From Athripsodes cinereus (lineage: Eukaryota; Arthropoda; Insecta; Trichoptera; Leptoceridae), in NCBI GenBank assembly GCA_947579605.1, contig OX388319.1:21899447-21963446 (forward strand): DNA of 64,000 nucleotides, given 5' to 3'. The number at the start of each line of letters is the position of its first letter. The stretch's first letter is position 1. The position numbers were made by a program, and so were the translations under genes. The notes under the pieces are model-generated. The model saw only the letters and a list, made by a program, of their open reading frames with translations. It had not been told where the DNA came from and searched no databases. Below, one piece after another: positions 12,301-23,764 of this stretch.

Positions 12301-12689
12301 TCCTGCGCTCTGCTGTTGTCGTTATAAGAACAGTGTATTGTGAGAGAGGGAAATCACGGGCTGACGAATCCTTGCGGACGGAAGACCGGTGCACTTTTTG
12401 GCCAATTAGCCTTTTCAGGATATTACCCAGCCTGGAACATCGTCTATCCTGTATCACGGAGTTGAACATAGTTGAACAAAAAAGTTGTACCTTTAGAGAT
12501 ATACTCGTTGATACCTAGACAAAAATAATGAAGAGTGACAAAAATGTGAAAATAATAATTCGTGTGGAGCATTATTTTAGAAATCGTGGTAGTCCTGAGT
12601 CCATTTTCGTGAAGATATTTTCAGTCTCGTTTAGATTATTTAAGCAGACAATATTTTTTTGGGCCAAGGCTTTTCTTCCTTTGAGGCAG

Positions 12690-12820
12690 TTTATTTATTT
12701 ATTCATTCATTCTTTACTGTACATTGATCACAATTAATACAATTTTATAAAAAAAATGCATTCAAATTAGGTGTGATCAATATACAGAGGTCGGTTGCCC
12801 AATAAGAGACTCTTATGACT
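12690..12820 (-). repeat. LINE 3' end
   Basis: TTATTTATTCATTCATTCTT then TTACTGTACATTGATCACAA and ATATACAGAGGTCGGTTGCC; the same class as 5270-5425. Confidence 0.55.
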
Positions 12821-13088
12821 TGTATTATGAGATAGCTGAAGCCCAGTATCCGATCAAAGTGTCTTGCCTCTTGCACACTGATACCCTCTCTATATCTCAA
12901 GATTTTAAAATCCGCCAAAAGAAATTTTATTATTTTATAAGTAAATGCCTTAATATTACGTGTATTATTCTAAAAATATTGTACTTGGCACAAATCGTCC
13001 CACAAGGGACGGGTTGCCGTAATCTTATAAATAATACTAATAATTTACAGACGGCGAGTTTATCACAACGCTTTTTGATTTTTTAAAT

Positions 13089-13510
13089 TTAAATTTTAAA
13101 TATTTATTACTCCATGATTCATCCTTTTTCCAAGAGAAGTCTCAGAGTTATCATCAGAATCTGAATGTTCTGAATATGGGACTAACGAGATGTTGACTCT
13201 TATGCTGCCCTTCTCTGTTGCAATATTATGAAAAATAGCATTAGCCTGTGCATCTAACAATATCCCTTGTGTCGCATTATTATCTAAATTATTTTCATCA
13301 GTAGGTATTTATATTAATTTTGGATTTCTGCAAGATTACCACTATCAAGTAATATGATGGGCCAATTCCATTATAAAAATTCGAATTGTCTTTGATAAAT
13401 TTGTAGAAAATCATGATTTCTGGGATTTGTTTCACTCATACGATTTTCTTCACTCCTTCAATTTTCAGTTACTAATTTAACCATAGTCTTTAGTCTGCTA
13501 TTCATCTATA
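13089..13510 (-). pseudogene. Decayed coding region inside the TIR element
   Basis: On the minus strand the C-terminal part is open from about 13290 to a stop at 13089 and has protein-like composition (DNNATQGILLDAQANAIFHN, then an acidic SDSDDNSETS tail). Upstream, in another frame, further coding-like sequence (SETNPRNHDFLQIYQRQFEFL, WNWPIILLDSGNLAEIQN) is broken by stops. At least one frameshift and two nonsense changes are needed to join them. I do not recognise the family; position suggests a remnant of the element's own protein. Confidence 0.5.
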
Positions 13511-13532
13511 AAATGATAAGTAAACATTTCAC

Positions 13533-13580
13533 TTTTGCCTGATGATGAGAGCGGAAGCTCTTGAAAGCCGGCTCGCAAAA
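13533..13580 (+). ncRNA. Hammerhead ribozyme-like motif, best-conserved copy
   Basis: TTTTGC (13533-13538) pairs perfectly with GCAAAA (13575-13580) as stem I. The core CTGATGA is canonical, stem II is GAGAGC/GCTCTT, followed by GAA, stem III AGCC/GGCT and C (13574) at the cleavage position. An extra T follows CTGATGA. Confidence 0.6.
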
Positions 13581-13690
13581 TAAATAATGTCAATAGTGGA
13601 ATAACTATATATCGTGTTTCATTTTAAAAATTATTAATATAAACTTCCACCAAGAACCGTCGGTCGAGAAATTAAACTTATGATAAGTAG
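13581..13690 (+). repeat. Tail of the hammerhead-bearing repeat
   Basis: The sequence AATAGTGGAATAACTATATA through ACTTCCACCAAGAACCGTCG matches 20155-20265 closely. Confidence 0.8.
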
Positions 13691-14379
13691 GTAATGTATG
13701 TAGATACACGTTCAGTTCTTCGGATTTTGAGCTTATTTAAAAATAATCATGATTCAACAAATCCTAATATATCAAAAAATAAAGTCGTTTATTTAAGTAT
13801 TAAAACCTAGATTTTTTTTGACTAAAAAATAATAACATAATATATTGTGTTAAAAAACAATACAATATTAGTAAATCAGCTTCAAAATTTGTGCGCAAAC
13901 ATATCCAGTAATAATTAAATTCCACGTAGTAACTCCTGCAAAAGTTGCATTATTTAAAATGTGAGTTCCTTACATATTAACTACATCACATAAGGATATG
14001 ATAAAAAAAATCTTTTAAAAATTTAAGAATATAAAGCTGATACTTATGGTTACAGTTATCTAACATTTTTTTACAGGATAAGATATCCAAAACCACTTTT
14101 TTGTAAAATATTCCTAATACACAACCTATCTCTCGCAAGTCTCCATACAGAATGGTGGAGTTACCCAATTTGCAGCGTTGTAAATACTAACATTGGAGTT
14201 ACCCAATTTTCTTGAGGTGTTTTTTAGGGCATTTGTAATAACGTTGGATTCTTCAAATTTACCTAGCATGTGTGTTGGAATACAGTCAACATTATGGCAT
14301 CATTAAGTCATTTTGTCAAAAAATGGAGTTACCCAATCTGCGAATTAAGGTATCGATATAAGTTTACTATAAATTAGAC

Positions 14380-14441
14380 TTTTTTTAGATAGTATTATTT
14401 TCCAATTAAAATTAATTGGAAAATAATACTATCTAAAAAAA
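14380..14441. repeat. Near-perfect AT-rich palindrome
   Basis: TTTAGATAGTATTATTTTCC (continuing AATTA) is inverted across a 4-bp centre. It lies 20 bp outside the 11821-14360 element. Confidence 0.85.
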
Positions 14442-15149
14442 ATTAACAAATGTTAATTTTTTTTCTTGTATTATTGATATTTAATAAAAATTGATAACTT
14501 GAAGTTAACAATTATAAATGTGTGTGGTGTATAATTTTATGATTATAATTATGATACTATTCCACTTTATTTCTTAGAGATACTGTAACAATCTCTAGAT
14601 ATTTTTCTCTAATCCAAACATTTGTAAAATTGTATGTGTTTCGGATAGTAGAAGTTTAAAATTTATAATGAAAAATAGTATTAAGTACCATAATTAACTC
14701 GATTGCGGGTGCCTTGCCTTATGGAAAGAAGGTATTCAGTTTCAAAAGATTAGGTACATTTAGAGATGCTTTTGATTATATTCAATAGTTATATTTGTTA
14801 TTTGATATTTTTTTACAATAAGAATTTCTTAACAAAGGGACTTTCACCCTTTATAGCTCTTCTTTGGAGTAGGTATAGGGTAGAAATAAGCCTCCCCGTT
14901 CAACGTGATTCTGCGCAAATTGAGTAACTTTTTTTCATATAATGATATTTATATTGTTCAAATGTTGGTGTCATTAAAACGGTATATTGTAAAAGAGGGT
15001 CATCCAAACTATCTGGATGATTGTGGACAGAAAGTAGGTTTTGGCCAACAATTGGTTTCTAACATAGGTAGGTACATATTATAATAAATTCTACCTACTG
15101 CACCTACACAAACCGCATGCCCTATACTAAAAGTCTAGTCCCGCCACTG

Positions 15150-15770
15150 ATAAGTAGGTATATCGTGCAAAGAAAATAATAAATCATTACTGATGAAACG
15201 GATACTGATATATCCAAATATCGAATATCCGGCCACTATCGTGATGTTGTGTAGGTATAGTTTAGCTAGAATGAGTTAAGGAGTATTCACACTTGTTCAC
15301 TCTCAGCGAGCACTCTGGATGATCCTCCAAATTATGTGAATAGACGTTTCATCAATAGTGATCACTAGCGATGAGGGAAGAAAGCCGCGATTACCATCCG
15401 ACATATTTTTTTATAAATGATCCTTTCACTGAAACGACCATAAACAAGTTTTATTCTATTATTTGTCTTATTCTCTATGAATTAGTTTATAAAGTCAGAA
15501 TCACATACAAAGCTATCATACTGTCATATGTAAATGTTTTTAGATTTATTTGTATACCTGCTTATATCTATATGGAGTGTGTAAACCTTATATGACGAGT
15601 AAATAAATTTTGATCACATTATTAATGTCGAAAAACTAAGAAAAAAATTGACAACGAGGGGAGGTGAAGGGGAGGGAGGAGTAAAAATTTGAAAAAAAGA
15701 AAGGGTATTTACTGAGATTCTTTTACCAAATTATATCAGGTCTAGGACCGCCACTGGCTACTGTGGTCGA
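15150..15770. mobile_element. MITE family G (partial) and an orphan hAT right end
   Basis: 15283-15580 matches, in inverted sense, the right half of the element at 36005-36468 (shared TTCACTGAAACGACCATAAA and GTGATCACTAGCGATGA). At 15739-15760 TAGGACCGCCACTG is an hAT-type right end with no partner found. Confidence 0.55.
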
Positions 15771-16339
15771 TTTAATTAAAATCTTTATTTTAATTTAGAA
15801 ATATGTTATTTGTGCCATTGCGACAGGTAATCAACTGTTATATTACGCTAACGTTGACACGTAGTACATTTATGCTATTGAAAAAACCTGTTGGTGAAAA
15901 TGTTCTAAACATTCTATACAAGACCAATTTTTATGAAGTTTCAATGTGAATAATTGGATGATACAACTTACATTTTTATTTTATTTTACTCTATTTTCGT
16001 CTGTCCGTGAAACTATTTATTTGCGATGACTTCATAATATGTTAGTCGGATATCAGAATGTTACCGGATATTACGTTTCATCTTTAGAAATAATATGTAG
16101 GTATTGCTAAGTGTTGTGCAAATATAGAAATGGAAATTATTATTTAGATCAATGCTCTTTGGAAATGCATCAAATCAAAACGGATGTCTCTTAAAAGGTA
16201 AGTACCTACACTTGTAAATTCATTAATTTATACCATCACGACATTTCCAGTAATTGAAGTAGCCAGCTGATTAACTGCATTTCATAAATACTTAAGTCGT
16301 CCTCTCCGTGTCAGTAAAATTACAATTCGATATTAACTC

Positions 16340-16520
16340 ATCTTCGTAAGTTTTCGAGTGTACTGTAAAAGGCAGGTGTTCGAAAAAAATAAGACATTTT
16401 TACATCTTAAATTCAGCTACTTTATATTGGCACAGAGAGGACAGATTGCATGTTTATTATATGTAATTGGTCTGCTGGTTATCCCACTTTAAGGACATTC
16501 CGTGATGGTATAGTAGTAAT
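16340..16520 (+). repeat. Family A repeat
   Basis: GTAAGTTTTCGAGTGTACTG through GGCACAGAGAGGACAG to ATGGTATAGTAGTAATAG. Confidence 0.8.
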
Positions 16521-17240
16521 AGTTGTTTGAATTTCGAACGTTGCCAATTTCGTTTAAATTTTCCCTCAAGTTTTTTTACATGGCGTTGTTGGGAGTGACT
16601 ATTCTAGATATAACGTCATTCACATATTAGGGAAAATGTTTGAAGTATCTGCTTACCTACCCAGTTCCGTACCTACCAACTTTCTAATGTGGTGAAGTGG
16701 GTATGTATGTTTTTCTTTCAATAGAAGTATCCCCTCCCCATCTCATTTTTATGATTCATCCTCCAAAATAGAGACATTTGAGACAAACTCGAGTTTTTTG
16801 TTGCGGTACCTACCTACATAATCGATGAATTTATGAAGACATTGAATAATGCCCGAGCAGTGATAGAGGTGTGCGTGTGCTATCTATCAAATATCTTATT
16901 TCTTGACATCAAAAAAAGAACATTCGACTTAACAACCGACGATCTTGGTGTAGATACAATATAGGTACTTTATTGTAAAATAAAAAGCAAAACTACAGAA
17001 TCGAGAAACATTAATGGATTAATTATTAATTTTAGATTAGTCGAGGGGAGCCCTTCACGCAAACCTTAGAAAGAATTTGCATGACGAGCATGGATGAAAT
17101 AGGAATTGACATTCCTGTGACATCCATGGGTTGGTTAAGGTTTTTCAGGAGGTTGAGATAATAACGTAATTTAACAAATCATTGATTAAGTTTGTTGCAA
17201 AAGCGCAGTATCTTCCCATCCGAAGTCAATAATAAATTTA

Positions 17241-17492
17241 GATGGAGTTCCACGGTGCACCCGGCAAGTATTTGATTTCTCACTTTTTTTCGTAAGTTTT
17301 CGAGTGCCCTGTACAATGCAGGTGTTCGAAAAATAAAGACTTGCTAAACATTTCAAATAAAGCGATGAAGTTTGCCACCCATCCTGAATGTCTTATTTTT
17401 TGTTGGCACGGAAAGGACGGTTTGCATGTTTGTTACATGCGGCTGATCTGCTGGCTATTATTCCACTTGTGGTATTATGCCGTGATGGTATA
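17241..17492 (+). repeat. Family A repeat, near full length
   Basis: It starts GGAGTTCCACGGTGCACCCG and includes GTTTTCGAGTGCCCTGTAC, TTTGCCACCCATCCTGAATG and TTCCACTTGTGGTATTATG. Confidence 0.85.
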
Positions 17493-17562
17493 GGTATCTA
17501 GTTGATAAATTTAAATGAATCAATACATGAAAAAATCGTTCTGTGTGTTCATTGCAATATGA

Positions 17563-17612
17563 AGTTATTCCACTGGTTACCTCACTTGTTGGAGATGCAG
17601 TGATGGTATAGA
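17563..17612 (+). repeat. Family A repeat, last 50 bp
   Basis: TTATTCCACTGGTTACCTCA then CTTGTTGGAGATGCAGTGAT. Confidence 0.55.
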
Positions 17613-18399
17613 TAAAATATTTTGATATATTTGTTAATTAAGATGATGCAGCAACAATTTGGCGCCTGACATTTTAAAAAGTCCTTATAGAACATTTTAA
17701 ATCCCACACAAAATGTATAATACAATTAATATTATTACTCACAATAATATGTAGGTATACGTTGTAAATAAATATTATTTCGTGCCAAAAAAGGATAAGG
17801 AACATAGTCTATGGTAGTAATTATATTAAATATAATACGTATATTCTAAGAAGCATCGGTTACAGACACTTATAAAAAATAAATATGAGTCATGAATCTA
17901 AAAGGCTTACCTTATGTATTATAGTAATATCGGTTATAGGAGAGTTGTATGTATACTATATATTGTATGTGTATTGACCTCCTTGCAAGAAAACACAACT
18001 CCGTATCCGGGTGAAGGATGATGATTAATTTATCCGATAATAGTATGACACATCTTGTGTTTATATAAAAAGACAACAATAGAGGACACACCACAAAAAT
18101 AATGCAAATTCACTGATCACTTTGAAATACAAAAACACACTGACAAACTTCACAATTTATCAAAACCGCATTAGTCGAAAATTTGAAAATAGAATAAAAT
18201 TTGAGAATTTCACCAAAACTAACCGTTTCGTTTTTCAAACTATGCAATAATAAAAATTAACTCACTGCTTCCTTTTTACATACTGTGCAATCACAAAAAT
18301 TTGGTTATTTTTATCTTGTACTTCATTAAAGAATCATGTCTCTTGTGAAGATTTTAAGTTAAATAGGTATGTCTATTTTTAACCGTCGTAAACATGAAT

Positions 18400-18570
18400 T
18401 ATAAATTAGTGTACACACGTGCTGTCGAATGTCAACGTTCGTATTTTGTAATTAAATAACCGTGGCGGGAGAATATTATTGTTATTTAATAGTTTTATTT
18501 AGCCATCTAAGAGCACGCGACCGTCTCGGTTCGCAGTTCGCGGCTATTCTACTGAATATAGGTACTAAAC
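18400..18570. promoter_or_regulatory. CpG-richer patch, possible regulatory island
   Basis: CGTGGCGGGAGAATATT and GAGCACGCGACCGTCTCGG then TTCGCAGTTCGCGG stand out from the AT-rich surroundings. On the minus strand a TATATAAA (18061-18068) and a donor-like CATAAG/GTAAGC (17904) lie downstream, but no coding exon follows. Speculative. Confidence 0.2.
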
Positions 18571-19429
18571 TTACTGCTACTAAGTGCTATCCAATACCGG
18601 CAATACCTCGCCAAACTCACCAAATGATAAATATATTATGTAGGTACCTAGATATATGAAGTACATAATAATATATTGGAGAATACGTTACATATAGTAC
18701 TATACGTATAATTATTTTTGTTGGACAAGTACGAGACTGTCTCAATAATGACTGCTACTCTGGGGAGCGAACGGTATAGTTTTTACGGTTTTCTAGGAAA
18801 GCGTATTATTATTCGATATTCAGCAGTTTTAGTACCCTTTTGCGGTAATAATGTGAAATTATGAGAAGGTCGGTATTCTGATGATAGAGTCACGGACTTC
18901 CAATAAGCAGATCCCGAGTTTTGATTCTATCCACTGCCGATCATCTCTATCCTTACGATACAAGATCTATGTTTAGTGTGATTTTCTTTGGAGTGTATTT
19001 GGGTTTATTTTTAATCTAGAGTCATCTTTAATTCGTCTATTGATTAGCATAAATCAGCAATCTATTCATAATTAAAAATCTCGAGGTAATTAACCCAGAT
19101 AATCCTGAAATTTTTTTTTCATCCGAAATTCATAATTTTTGGATATGTTGTTGAATTTGGTAAAAAAATAATGTTGTAGAAGAAGAAATAAAAAAATATA
19201 TTTTTTGAAGAGTTTTATTGAAAAAAATAAAGTGTCCTTTTAAAAGGACAATAGTAATATCCACTACCTAAACAACATTGTATGAGAAACATGAAGTATT
19301 GAGGTGGGATTCATTTTCCAATGTAGTTTTTGTGTTTATATATCTAATTATCTGTTGCATCCTGTGATTTTACATGATGATGTGTGAAGTGGACATTAAA
19401 AAAGTAGTTTTTTTGATTATTTTTCGTGA

Positions 19430-19915
19430 TATGGAATGAAACATGCGTTGTGCAGTGTAATACTGCACTTTTTATAATATAATGCGCTGGTATTTTCTGT
19501 GACACTCTCTTCAACGGGTTTGTTTTTCTTGATTCATTATAAAATGATCAAGTCTGTCAGAGCGGGAATCAATATTTTCCAAATTGGAAGGTCTGGGTCT
19601 TTTCCTTTGTTTGAAAGATTGCAATATATTGAGAACAACACGTCTTCGAAATGTTAATTGATCAAGTTTTCCACCTTCGTATCGATGTATTTGCCAGGAA
19701 TTTGCATTGCAACGTCATTGAAGGAAACCCACCGTCCACCCGGATACCGCAGAAGTCTGGGGACTTCCATTTATCTGAATTCTACACATAACAAAGCTTG
19801 TCCACACCGAAGGTGCCATTGTGGGCAGCCTGAAGGGCTGGCCAACCGAAAACAACCCCTTGAGTGAAATCTTTTGACAACACTCCTTCGATGTCCCTCT
19901 AGTCGACAAAAGCAA
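19430..19915 (-). pseudogene. piggyBac transposase C-terminal remnant
   Basis: Read on the minus strand, coding-like sequence ends with a region typical of piggyBac C-termini: QLTFRRRVVLNILQSFKQ, then RSDRLDHFIMNQEKQTR, ECHRK and, after a frameshift, KKCSITLHNACF. The last part matches the cysteine-rich finger that closes these transposases. A stop replaces the residue before ECHRK and a one-base shift separates the two halves of the finger. The catalytic aspartate region was not found, so the element is non-functional. Confidence 0.7.
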
Positions 19916-20154
19916 ACAAAATCATAAAATGTTTATATATATATATATATATAAAAAAAGCAATAACAATAAAGCAAAAAAAAAAAAAATATCGCCAACT
20001 GTATCACCTTCTCTCTCTCAAATTTTTCCTCTCCAAGGATTGTTAAAATGTCGTTTAGTGATAACGAAACTCTTATATAGAAAAAAAACATAATTATAAA
20101 GTACAGAATATATTAGATAAGTAATTTTGAAAATGAAACACAATATATAGTTAT

Positions 20155-20265
20155 TTTCCTAAATATTAAAAGTGGAATAACTATAAATTGTGTTTCATTT
20201 TAAAAATTATTAATATGGACTTCCACCAAGAACCGTCGGTCGATAAATTAAACTTTATATTAGAT
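20155..20265 (+). repeat. Tail of the hammerhead-bearing repeat inside piggyBac
   Basis: It has AAAGTGGAATAACTATAAAT through ACTTCCACCAAGAACCGTCG. No hammerhead core precedes it here. Confidence 0.75.
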
Positions 20266-21009
20266 AAGATTTGTACAAATGTCTAATTTAATTTTTAATT
20301 CTAATCGATGTGAAGAGTAAACATATTTTGTGACAAAAAGTTGAAGAAATATAACTTGTCTTTATTACGTATACCTATAAAATAGCATACGTATGTTACT
20401 ATTGTCCTTTTAAAAGGACACTCAAATTTAACATTACGAAATTATCACATACTTTCAAATTATTTTTTTTTATAATTCAATCATATTTTAACAACATTTA
20501 AGTACACAAAAATAAAGCATGCATGTATTTTTTAATTAATATAAAAAAGTTATTTACCGTTTTTTATCCAAAGGTGGCGGTGACATCAACACAAAATCTG
20601 TTGCACTATTTTCAATTCCAAAAACTTAATCCCTCTTCACAAAACAATGCTCAAAACTGTTTTATGATGCAAGTTTATTCATTAGCTATGCAAATGGACT
20701 AGCACGACTGCTTAGGAACAAAATAAATTAAAGATATATCCATTTATATCGAGGTACTACTACTGTCCTTTTAAAAGGACAATAGTATTATCTGGGTTAA
20801 CTCGATATGGCTTAAACTCATTTAAACGTTTTATTGCTTATCTTTAGATCGTTAGCTCGTTCCTTTTTAATACTAATCCGTTGACAACTGAAACCGAAAC
20901 AACTATATTGAATCTATCGATCAACATCTACGCTTTTTTCATAAGTAGGACAATTTTAATTTTCCAAATATACGAAACTATAAAATGTGGTGAGGATTTT
21001 AAAGCCTCC

Positions 21010-21175
21010 TTGGAGTTATCGGTAAGAATAGGTCTCCCAATATTTTCTGTAAGTTTTCGAGTGGCCTGTAAAAGGCGGATGGTCGTAAAACATCACACAT
21101 GAGACATTTAAAATCATCTTGAATGTTTATACTAATATACACAACCACAGAGCACAACCTGCATATTTGATACAG
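21010..21175 (+). repeat. Family A repeat
   Basis: TCCCAATATTTTCTGTAAGT then TTTCGAGTGGCCTGTAAAAG and CACAGAGCACAACCTGCATA. Confidence 0.7.
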
Positions 21176-21526
21176 TCCACATTTAAGTTAGTTATTTGTT
21201 GCCTATTTCATACCTTTAGCTCGTTGAATCTCTAGCGATTAAACGATATTGTGTGTAGAACTATAGCCTTTACACTATCTTTTATGTTAGTATTGTGGAA
21301 GATACTATTATGGTTATGTATTCTGAGTCATTCGGAGGGCAGCCGACAGACACGACTGGACTGGAGTAGAGTACTATGCAGAGGCGGCTGGTGGTTGTCA
21401 CAAATGGGAGTTCACATTATTTATAACGTATAAAATGCATTGCATTGTTTAAAGAATAGTATGTAGGTATATATTGACGAATTATTTAATCGGAATAAAT
21501 AAAAAAAGATTCCATTCATTCGCCTA

Positions 21527-21682
21527 TTCATGCCATCACAATATTTCCCACAAGTTAGGTAGCTAGCGGACTAATTGCATGTAATAAACATACAGATTTA
21601 CCTCTCCATGCTAATAAAGGTAAGACATTCAGGTGGCACACTTCGTCATTGAATTGAAGATGTTAAATGTCTTATTTGTGTT
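21527..21682 (-). repeat. Family A repeat
   Basis: TTCATGCCATCACAATATTT then CCCACAAGTTAGGTAGCTAG through AAGATGTTAAATGTCTTATT. Confidence 0.8.
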
Positions 21683-21784
21683 TCACTTCTCTTTTACAAG
21701 ATACTAGTGAACTTTAAGAAAGCAAAGGGAAACCTGTTCTAGCTGTTGACTACGTGAAACTAAAAAGAGGATATATTTTGAGTT

Positions 21785-21885
21785 ATTGGAAGATATTCTG
21801 CCTTTGTTATAAACTGACCTCTGTATATTGATTGCATTTAATATGGATGTATTTTTCAATAAAATTATTCGCAATTAATGTGCAA
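21785..21885 (+). repeat. LINE 3' end
   Basis: TATTGGAAGATATTCTGCCT then TTGTTATAAACTGACCTCTG; inverse of the 5270 class. Confidence 0.5.
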
Positions 21886-21939
21886 GAGAGATCCACCACA
21901 CATTCGAATATCTCAGTAATCGTAGACATTTATATTCGC

Positions 21940-22045
21940 TGATTCAAACCAAAATCGTTTTCAAAGGCGGGCCATTGGGCGAACCTGTATGGCTGGCCGG
22001 CAATGTAAATAAAGAATGAATAAATAGAAATAAATAAATTCGATA
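21940..22045 (+). repeat. LINE-like 3' end with (AAAT)n
   Basis: GGCGGGCCATTGGGCGAACC and GGCTGGCCGGCAATGTAAAT, then AATAAATAG tail. A relative is at 58640-58735. Confidence 0.5.
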
Positions 22046-22383
22046 TACTTGCAAAAAATAGAATTACCTACAGGAAGACATTGCCTCAACGTTCCTAAAG
22101 AGGAAGCGCTACTGGTGCTGACTACAGATGATATATACAATTGGAGGGGATATTCCTGTTTTTAGTGTTATTTTACAGTGCCATTACCCTTGAAGAGCAG
22201 TCGTCAAGTCAAGACAAACAACAGAACAAAACTGGATATAATAATACACAATAAATAAAACATAGGAATATCATCTTACATGCAACATCGCTATAATCTA
22301 CCTATAGTGAACAAGAGAGATAACACTACGATGCGAAAGCATGTTAAATTTATTATATACTCAACAGATATCAAACATTCATT

Positions 22384-22505
22384 CGTACTATCATGCCACT
22401 TCCCAAAATTGGGGTAGCCAGCGAACTGAAGGCATGCAATAAAATGCACGTAGTTCTCTCAGTACCAATAAAAAATGTTCAGAGTGGGTGGTGTAAATAC
22501 CTACC
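22384..22505 (-). repeat. Family A repeat
   Basis: TACTATCATGCCACTTCCCA then AAATTGGGGTAGCCAGCGAA. Confidence 0.65.
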
Positions 22506-22524
22506 TCATGATTAAATTGAAAAT

Positions 22525-22600
22525 GGTTTTTCCACAAAACGGCGCATCTTAAAAAAGTTGTCTTGTTATTATTATCATTATTAAAATGTAAAATGTTTTT
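22525..22600 (+). repeat. LINE 3' end
   Basis: GGTTTTTCCACAAAACGGCG then CATCTTAAAAAAGTTGTCTT and (ATT)n: same 3' end as the better preserved LINE at 27855-28085. Confidence 0.7.
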
Positions 22601-23756
22601 AAACAGTATTTAAACCAGTCTAAACCGATTTGTAAGCACCGGGACACCTTTCCTGCTTTCTACTTACTGAGATTTCTGTTGAGTGATTTTTAGTAATTTT
22701 TGTTGAGTAGCTATTGAAACAAAAATGCATTTTACTTAATAAGTAAATCGCTACGTAACGACACGCTCGCCCAATATGTTTTGTCTGTTTTTATTTTATG
22801 TACCTACCCGGAATTTTCTCCTGACGGTTTTTTTTTATGAGGACTTTTTTCAGCATCAGCTATCACGATTAAGTTAAGTATATGTTTTATATGGAAAGTT
22901 ATTACCTATACCCTCCTTCGTCAATTTCTCAATTTGGTATAGGAATTTGAAATGTTTCACTTCTCCTTGTTTTTGTTCATCGTTAATGTCTTAAAATAAT
23001 TTAAAAACCACCTTCTATTGATTCTGACTTCTCACTTAGATCGATGCTAATTTTCAATACTCTTTAATGAAATTTTATTTATTCGTGAAATATACTTTTT
23101 AAAATTAACATGAATAATAAAATAACACAGTCTTCAATTACAAAAAAATAAAAAACCAAATATATAAACAGTTATAACTAGGTACATGAGTACTCTATCA
23201 ACAAATACAATATAATTATAGGCATACATTTATTGTAAGCTCAGGCACATGGTATATAACAACCGAACATAGGCATAGAAGCCAAAATTCCTACTATTTT
23301 CGACATCCTAGGGGAGGGGAGCGGTTGCTATATCCATGGATTACAGTATGAAGAATAAGAATACACAATTATGGAAAGCATCATTAGATCACCTTGTAAA
23401 AACGATATTTATTATGAAATTTACGAGGTAATAATACTATACTATCAGACATCCATCATTAGGTATACTACCTAAATAAGTCAGGTATAATAATATTGTG
23501 ATAACGATAATGAATCAATACTAAATACATACGTACGAATAAAAAATATTTTATCTCTTATCAAAACATGAGTAGAGGTATGTACAATGTATATACATAC
23601 CAACGATTCATAATACAATGCATAGTTAGTGAGGTAAGTTATATTATATTATTAATATAATATATCTCTCCGTAATGATGTGATACAATAAAAATATTAT
23701 CTATCTGGTATCAATAATAGATAGGTATATGTTAATAATTGTTAAATGTTATGTTT
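22601..23756. other. No gene or element recognised
   Basis: AT-rich sequence; ORFs are short and of random composition. Confidence 0.55.
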
Positions 23757-23764
23757 TAAAGACA

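Larger units (their letters stand above)
11821..14360. mobile_element. 2.54-kb DNA transposon with 37-bp inverted repeats, family not recognised
   Basis: The first 37 bp (from TATATCGATACCTTAATTCG, then CAGATTGGGTAACTCCA) are repeated in inverted orientation at 14324-14360 without a visible mismatch. The terminal core GGAGTTACCCAATTT recurs subterminally near 12002, 12068, 14158 and 14193. Inside are a dispersed repeat (12190-12300), a LINE 3' end (12690-12820), decayed coding sequence (13089-13510, minus) and a hammerhead-bearing repeat (13533-13690). Confidence 0.8.
10865..15149. mobile_element. Probable 4.3-kb hAT-like element carrying nested insertions
   Basis: The left end CAGTGGCGTGCC (10865) and right end GTCCCGCCACTG (15149) are flanked by the same 8-mer ATAAGTAG (10857-10864, 15150-15157). 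The terminal match is only the first 8 bp, though both ends also have CATGCCC nearby. The element encloses the 2.54-kb TIR element at 11821-14360, so about 1.7 kb is its own. Near the left end (10975-11150) a diverged unit with TTTGCAAACTTCAG occurs twice. No transposase was recognised. The duplication could be chance, hence moderate confidence. Confidence 0.5.
15771..19089. other. Repeat-bearing intergenic stretch
   Basis: Apart from family A copies listed separately and the weak regulatory candidate at 18400-18570, no coding exon or element end was found. Confidence 0.5.
19094..20796. mobile_element. piggyBac-like element, 1.7 kb, decayed
   Basis: TTAA at 19090-19093 and 20797-20800 flanks ends CCCAGATAAT and ATTATCTGGG, the classic piggyBac insertion signature. 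The left half holds a decayed transposase C-terminus on the minus strand. GTCCTTTTAAAAGGAC, a 16-bp palindrome, occurs near both ends and once internally. A tail of the hammerhead-bearing repeat (20155-20265) is inserted inside. Confidence 0.88.

Noticed and set aside
7137..15149. An 8-kb hAT element between 7139 and 15149
   Set aside because: The ends look complementary, but the flanking 8-mers differ (TGTGTTAG against ATAAGTAG). The right end pairs better with 10865.
21376..21400. hAT left end CAGAGGCGGCTGGTGG
   Set aside because: No partner end or target duplication found.
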